Origin: Vespula vulgaris
Taxonomy: Eukaryota > Arthropoda > Insecta > Hymenoptera > Vespidae
DNA length: 64,000 nt
NCBI RefSeq assembly: GCF_905475345.1
Contig: NC_066596.1
Location: forward strand, 2,227,501 to 2,291,500
Direction of reading: 5' to 3'
Part shown: positions 58,828-64,000 of the stretch, piece after piece
How positions within the stretch are numbered: position 1 is the stretch's first letter
How the letters are laid out: each line of letters starts with the position of its first letter
The notes under the pieces: model-generated
Told to the model about the DNA's origin: nothing
Seen by the model: the letters and a program-made list of their open reading frames with translations, nothing else
Databases searched by the model: none
Translations under genes and position numbers: made by a program

Positions 58828-59767
58828 AAAAGACACTTGCTGATGTTTGAATTGGAAGAAGAAACAGCTAAAACTGTCTTTTCAATGAAATACATACGTA
58901 CAACGTTTTTATGGAAATCGTAAGAAATCCTAAATATCTTAAAATCAAATTTATCAAATTTTTCCAAATGAAAACGAATAATAATAAAAGAATCGATATA
59001 AAGAATGAACGATCAATAAATAAAATTAACATAAATGCATTATTATCCCAAACAAATCTAATTTACTAAACATTAAGCCATAACAATGATAACATTCAAT
59101 AGACAAATACAGTAATAACGTGTTATTAATTTACATTAAATACTGAAAAAACATCTTCCTTCGATTTCTATTCAACTATGAGATTCCATTCAACTATTAC
59201 ATTGTTATCCATAATGATTCTTAACTTTCGTAAAAATGAAATCTATTAACAATAATAATGCATTTTTGTCAAATGTGATTTATTGATCAATCTAAGTACT
59301 ACATGCTATTTGATCTCGAAATGATAAGGGAGGGACAAAGAAGGATAGAAAGAGAAAGAGAGAGAGAGGAAGGGAGAAAGAGATAATCATAATTTATCGT
59401 CCCCTCATTTTTTCTCGTACGAGACATATATATTCATGATTGAAGTGTACCGATAGCATAAGGAATTAGAGAGCTAGGTATTCGTCACTGCAAATCCTGA
59501 AGCAAGTCCGTTAAACTACACGTATAAATCCTCTGTAATTCCTACCCTACTATTTCCCTCCCTCTCTCTCTTTCTCGTACTGAACTCACCTTTAAATCCC
59601 CGATACGTTAACTTCCGCGTTGTTCGAATACCAAAAGAGAAAAGGAATAAAAAAAAAGATTTCTAGCTAGTAAGAGAAATAGAAAGAGAGAAACAGTGAA
59701 AGAGAGAGAGAGAGAAAGAGAAGGGGGGATGATAAGAGGGAGTGAGTTGAAGCTAATACGTACTTTT
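58581..59767. other. Mixed non-coding stretch, possibly 3' UTR at its right end
   Basis: GC-richer patch at 58610-58780, (GA)n at 58791-58824 and AT-rich DNA at 58840-59320. A minus-strand AATAAA lies at about 59278-59283, then purine tracts near 59340-59385 and 59680-59730. If the minus-strand exon at 59768-59837 is real, the interval down to about 59260 would be its 3' UTR. Confidence 0.35.
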
Positions 59768-59837
59768 TCACGGCAGTTGCTGGATTTCCGGGAACATATC
59801 GTCGAGATCCTCGAGATCCAGCTTCGATTCTCCGATT
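59768..59837 (-). CDS. Candidate terminal exon, 22 residues, minus strand
   Basis: On the minus strand an acceptor-like CTCGTTCAG is followed by one base and 22 codons to a TGA at 59768-59770. The peptide is acidic: IGESKLDLEDLDDMF, then PEIQQLP at the C-terminus. A minus-strand AATAAA about 490 bp beyond the stop would suit a 3' end. The plus strand has a competing open segment between an acceptor-like CGGCAG and a donor-like GTATAT (59777-59846), and the other minus frames are open too. The call is therefore ambiguous. No family recognised. Confidence 0.22.
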
Positions 59838-59951
59838 CTGAACGAGGTATATATCGTGATATTATCCGCACCACGAGGGGTGTCTATGAAACATTTATGG
59901 CACACTACACACACAGACACACACGCGTACGATCGTTTAGCACGTGATCAC
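59838..59951. other. GC-richer flank with (AC)n run
   Basis: Continuation of the GC-richer island with a short ACACAC run at 59905-59925. No independent gene signal. Confidence 0.4.
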
Positions 59952-60041
59952 GTTGTCGTTGTCGTTGTCGTTGTCGTCGATGTTATTATTGTTGTTGTTG
60001 AAGTTGTTATTGTAGTTGTTGACGGTCGATTGTTGTTATCG

Positions 60042-60078
<37 letters not shown>

Positions 60079-60079
60079 A
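59952..60079. repeat. (GTC)n/(GTT)n imperfect trinucleotide repeat
   Basis: GTC-type units grade into pure GTT at about 60042-60078. On the minus strand one frame from an ATG at 60148 reads MHLEDNETVGV, then poly-Asn and Thr-rich sequence to a TGA at 59948. It has the form of a homopolymer tract but no flanking coding evidence. Confidence 0.9.
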
Positions 60080-60162
60080 ATGACACACAAAAAGAAACAC
60101 CATTGACGTAAACGTGACACCGACTGTTTCGTTATCCTCTAAATGCATTAGTTAGAGAGAGG

Positions 60163-60196
<34 letters not shown>

Positions 60197-60724
60197 GAAA
60201 AAGAAAGAGAGAGAGATAGACAGATGAATAGAAAATAAAACAGAAGCATAGAGACAGAGGAAGAGAGAGACAGAGAAATAATTGAAAAACGAACATATTG
60301 CTAGTTCTCACAGAGGGACTCATTTTTCTCACTCTCTCTCTCTCTCTCTCTTTTTCTCTTTCTTTCTCTTTCTCTTTTTAATTAATCGACATCGATGACG
60401 TAAAACGAGCACGATCGCCACTGAACGATAAATCCAAGCGCATTATTCATTGACAAAATCATGCGTACGGTGTACAGGGGATACTCGAAATATGCCCGTC
60501 AAAACTATTCGATCCTTCGATGCCTGTAGACGTCGGTCATCGATCCTCGATGGTACAATCCGGCCCGGATATATTGTATTTCCGTTGGGAGCCAAACGAT
60601 ACGCCAACGATCCTCATAAATCTCTCGGACGACTCATGGCCCGTTGGATCTTTCCTACTAAACTCCTCCACCTCCCCGATATCCTCTCCTATCTTTCTCT
60701 TTCCTTCTTTCACACACACACACA

Positions 60725-60756
<32 letters not shown>

Positions 60757-61779
60757 TTCTCTCTATCTCTATCTCTCTAATTTGACCTTTTCCTTGCTTC
60801 AAAAATGAAGAATTCAAAAGTCAAGACAGCTGTGTCCGGGAACGCTTCCAAGACTCTTTTTGAAAAATGATCAATTAACGACACGTTTTGTTGACAAGTT
60901 GGACTCTAATCTTTATTTTATTTCCTTTCCGTCCTTCTTTTTTCTTTCTATCAAAAATATAATTCCGTGAGAATTATTATAGAGAAAAAGAGAAGTATTT
61001 ATAAATGACGATGATATTTCATTGGTTCTGACGGTAGGGCCTGACGATTGTGAAAGAACATTGTCACTGTGTAATCGCGTAGCACACGTTCGCAATTCGC
61101 GAGAAGCCCGACACTTGGGCACGTTTATCCTCTCGCCAAAGACGATCGATGATAACCGAATTAACGGACACTACACGTGTATGTAACATGTAGGTACGTG
61201 TATGTAAGTCCTTGCTCTCTGTCTCTCTCTCTCTCTCTTTCTCTCCTTCTCTCTCGCTTATAGAGAGAGTACACGATGTTGAAGAACAAATAAGAAAGAT
61301 AAAGATGAATAGAGAGAAACAGAGAATCCAACGTCGAAAACTTTACACGGTTAACGTAACAAATAAAAATAATTAAGTAAAATAAATAAATCGCTCGGTA
61401 GCGACTTATTGATACAATATTATAAAATAACAATGAAATATTAGGAAACGAATTTTTCACAAATAATTTCGTTATCTTTCGTCGCACCTTCTCTCGCGAT
61501 TATTCAGCGATCTTTTTTTTTTCTCTCTCTCTCTCTTTTTTTTCCTTTGTGTTTTTGTCACGCTCTCGTTATTTCTTTTTTCCCTTCTCTCTCTGTTTTC
61601 TTTTCTTTTTTTTTTTTTCTATTTTGATTTAACGCGACGACACGTCGCGACGACGAAACAACATTTTCTAAAGATTCTCTTTTTAGAATCCTTTCGAAAT
61701 ATCACACGACGAAAAAACCGAGGACGTAAAACGATGAGAGAACGAACTTATGTTAGAGAGAGAGAGAGAGCTAGCTAAA
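60080..61779. other. Mixed stretch with GC-rich islands
   Basis: Purine tract at 60152-60280 and CT tract at 60332-60380. A GC-rich island at 60400-60700 is open in two plus-strand frames and one minus-strand frame, none with matching splice sites. CA/CT-rich sequence lies at 60711-60780, with GC-richer patches at 60800-60860 and 61010-61170. (CT)n lies at 61216-61255, with pyrimidine-rich tracts at 61511-61620. No gene I can support. Confidence 0.45.
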
Positions 61780-61990
61780 GAAGGCTCTATAGTGGCCTGG
61801 TGCTGATGGTGGTGCCGGTGCTACTGCTCTCACCGGCCGGTATATAACTCGAAGCGGGAGAGAGAACGCTTCGGACACGCGCGCGCCTACGAGGGCTGCG
61901 CGAAAGGTGCGCGAGCGCATTGGCGCGCCACTATTCGGCCTCCGAATTTCTACCTTTTTGTGGAGGGGTTGAAATTCCCTTTCTCTCTCG
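61780..61990. promoter_or_regulatory. CpG-rich TATA-containing promoter candidate
   Basis: The most CpG-dense block in the window, with CGCGCGCG and GGCGCGCC motifs. A TATATAA at 61841-61847 is preceded by CCGGCCGG and sits upstream of a perfect 7-bp inverted repeat (CGAAGCG 61850-61856, CGCTTCG 61867-61873), where a plus-strand start site would be expected. A minus-strand CCAAT lies at about 61918-61922 and a minus-strand TATA-like TATATA overlaps the same site, so direction is open. No start codon with a clear first exon follows on either strand. Confidence 0.4.
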
Positions 61991-62047
61991 CTCTCCTTTT
62001 CTTTGTATATACTCTGTCGCTGAACATTAACCTTATTATATCTTTTA

Positions 62048-62107
<60 letters not shown>

Positions 62108-62500
62108 GAAATTGTAATTTATCATATATTTCTTCATATATTGAACTTCAAATTTTAAAACAAGCTGGCTCGCCATCGTTTTTGGACTTTGTTATTAATC
62201 GAATTATAGATTGTTATATTTATAGAATTAATAGAATGAAAATTGTTATATGTTTGAAATATATTTTTGTATCGGATTAATGGAAATCTCTCGATTTGTG
62301 TATTAACCGTCGACATAATCCTCGAAATAATAGATACAATAATTAATTTAAAGTTCGAAACAAACGGCTGATAATTTCACCAAGTTTCTTCTTCATTTAT
62401 TTTCGATATAATGAATATAAGAACAATGAAATTGTTATTTATCAAAATTATCGTTAGTTTTTAATTTAATCGATGCTAAAAATACGAGCAGTTTTCACAG
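61991..62500. other. (TAT)n repeat and AT-rich DNA
   Basis: Pyrimidine-rich short tract, then a pure (TAT)n array at 62047-62107, then AT-rich DNA up to an acceptor-like site at 62500. Confidence 0.6.
62047..62107. repeat. (TAT)n trinucleotide microsatellite
   Basis: About 20 perfect TAT units. Confidence 0.97.
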
Positions 62501-62670
62501 GTTTTAAGGGCGTTTACAAAGCTAATACGTTAATATGCTTTTTACGTAATAAATGTGAACAAATAGAGGAACGTTGTTCCACTTTGCAAAATACCTTGAA
62601 TCTGCGGTTGTTATTTCGAGACCGCAGCGACGACAAGAGCACCGCCTTCGATCCGGATTATCCCAATTAA
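62501..62670 (+). CDS. Candidate terminal exon, 55 residues, plus strand
   Basis: A good acceptor (GTTTTCACAG to 62500) is followed by two bases and 55 codons to TAA at 62668-62670. The peptide starts FKGVYKANTLICF and contains CEQIEERCSTLQN. It ends in a polar tail with FDPDYPN. An AATAAA at 62845-62850 lies about 175 bp after the stop, and the GC-richer composition ends almost exactly there, which is what a 3' UTR would look like. No domain is recognised. Alternative frames in the same block (for example 62574-62849) are open too. Confidence 0.27.
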
Positions 62671-62850
62671 CCAAAGATGCACGTTCGCGTGGACTCTTCC
62701 CGAGAAAGCCGCGAGTACGTCCTGAAACTCGGGCTAATTATTCACGTTACAAGTGCTCGTTCGTATACTCTACATTTCTAACAATCAGGAAATACGTATT
62801 TTCAACGTCTTCGAACATTACGTCGGGATTTTATCACGATAGAAAATAAA
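62671..62850 (+). other. Possible 3' UTR with polyadenylation signal
   Basis: GC-richer sequence after the candidate stop, ending in AATAAA at 62845-62850. Valid only if the upstream exon is real. Confidence 0.22.
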
Positions 62851-64000
62851 TTATTTCCTAAATGCTATTACAAACATTTAAAAGCATATTTTTAAGCATT
62901 AAATTTATAATCAAAAACGATTGAAAGAAAACAAAAAACAAAGAAAATAAAACCTGGTAAAAAACCTTAACGTTATCATTTATCAACGTATTAACGTATT
63001 GTCATTTAATTATTAACGTCAATAATTAAATAACAAATAATATTAAAGTCCATATTTAAATAATATCAACGTTAATATATCGATAAATCATAATTAATTT
63101 CTCATTTTCCTACCAAAAAATAAAGTACATATGCTGATCGATTAGCTCATTAACAATACAAATGTTTTCAGCCATTAAATCTACAAAACTTTTTACATTA
63201 TCTTAAAATAATAATACACATAGAAACATCAATGTTTTGTACGAAAGATCTTTACAAATTGGGATTTTAAACGAAAGGTTAGAAATTTTCGTTTAATTCG
63301 TCGGTACACAAGCGAGTAATAGGTACAACGTGCCGAGCTAAGGCAATTTGAACCTTGTGGTGGACTTATACCAAATCCAAGAGTGTAAGAAAGAGAGAAA
63401 GAGACAAGAGGAAGAGAAAGAGAAAGAGAGAAAGAGAGAGAGAATATGTCCGAGGGTGTATAGATGTATATGTGTGGTGTAGAAGGATTTCGTGCAGAGC
63501 AGCGAGTGTTAGGGATCGTTTGACGTCCATCCTGCGGAAAATGTATTGCCTAAGGCGTTCAACTTGGAATTGCATGTCTCGAAATCTTCGAAGGTGCGAC
63601 ATCTTACGGTTTAAGCACTTTAATGTTAGTAACATAACATCATTGAAGGAACTATTATCAGTCAGTTTACTCTCCCGCATCGTTGTAGCGGGAGAGTACT
63701 ACTATGTGTATTTTACATATATTTCTACTTGCTCGTTCTCTCTCTCTCTCTCTCTCTCTGATTTTTTTTCTCTTTTCTGTCTCTCTTTCTTTCTTTACTT
63801 CTTTCTATAGCTCGATCGAACGAAAAGAACCCACACGAATACTTTGATACATACTTCTCAAGGAAAACGCTTCGCAAGCAAGTAATCGGAAAATCTTCGA
63901 AACGTTCCACTAGCTTTTAGTAGATATATAGTTTAGTATATCTATTTATATCTTATTTCTTACGATTCTTGCACAGGATAATCGACAAATCTTTTTCTTA
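62851..64000. other. AT-rich stretch, GC-richer island and hairpin
   Basis: AT-rich to about 63300, purine tract at 63390-63445, and a GC-richer island at 63450-63710 containing the strong hairpin at 63668-63698. (CT)n tracts lie at 63737-63762 and 63775-63800, then AT-rich DNA. Open frames on both strands cross the island without ATG or splice support. Confidence 0.45.
63668..63698. repeat. 11-bp perfect inverted repeat (hairpin)
   Basis: TACTCTCCCGC and its exact reverse complement GCGGGAGAGTA are separated by a 9-base loop. Three further base pairs can form outside a small internal loop. There is no T-run after it, and the total length is short for a microRNA precursor. Confidence 0.9.

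Noticed and set aside
1..64000. Prokaryotic features such as operons, CRISPR arrays or terminators
   Set aside because: No spaced direct repeats, no contiguous coding genes and no ribosome binding sites; the composition is that of an insect nuclear genome.

Overview
This window looks like nuclear DNA of an insect, most probably an aculeate hymenopteran (bee, wasp or ant). The grounds are a low overall GC content, frequent CpG despite that, very many (CT)n/(GA)n and (AT)n microsatellites, and intron-type splice signals. There are no operons, Shine-Dalgarno sites or long ORFs as expected of a prokaryote. The species call is inference from composition only.

No complete gene is visible. More than 95% of the window reads as intergenic or intronic sequence: AT-rich DNA with pyrimidine or purine tracts, punctuated every 1-3 kb by islands of roughly 40-50% GC about 150-350 bp long. 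Most long open frames lie inside simple repeats (Leu-Ser, Arg-Glu or Tyr-Ile runs) and are not genes.

The best-supported genic feature is a first coding exon on the minus strand at 45914-45983. It has a good start context, 23 codons that read as a short basic N-tail followed by a hydrophobic signal-like stretch, and a consensus splice donor in phase 1. If real, the large AT-rich region to its left is probably this gene's first intron, or contains widely spaced later exons. Weaker exon candidates with plausible splice borders are listed at low confidence. They are 2254-2293 (+), 2288-2536 (-), 19467-19754 (-), 21298-21396 (+), 24916-25018 (+), 27766-28010 (+), 30123-30323 (-), 54119-54299 (+), 59768-59837 (-) and 62501-62670 (+). 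None carries a protein domain I recognise.

Other notable features are a CpG-rich TATA-containing promoter candidate at 61780-61990, a second promoter-like block at 12860-12910, and a decayed repeat family at 51372-52260 made of an inverted pair plus about 301-bp direct units. There is also a tRNA-Gly-like fragment next to a perfect 9-bp hairpin at 50313-50358, an 11-bp perfect hairpin at 63668-63698, and two strong G-quadruplex motifs read on the minus strand (28203-28240 and 47539-47566). A degenerate array shares a CCGACAG core at 31843-32090. I found no CRISPR array, rRNA, intact tRNA or intact transposon.
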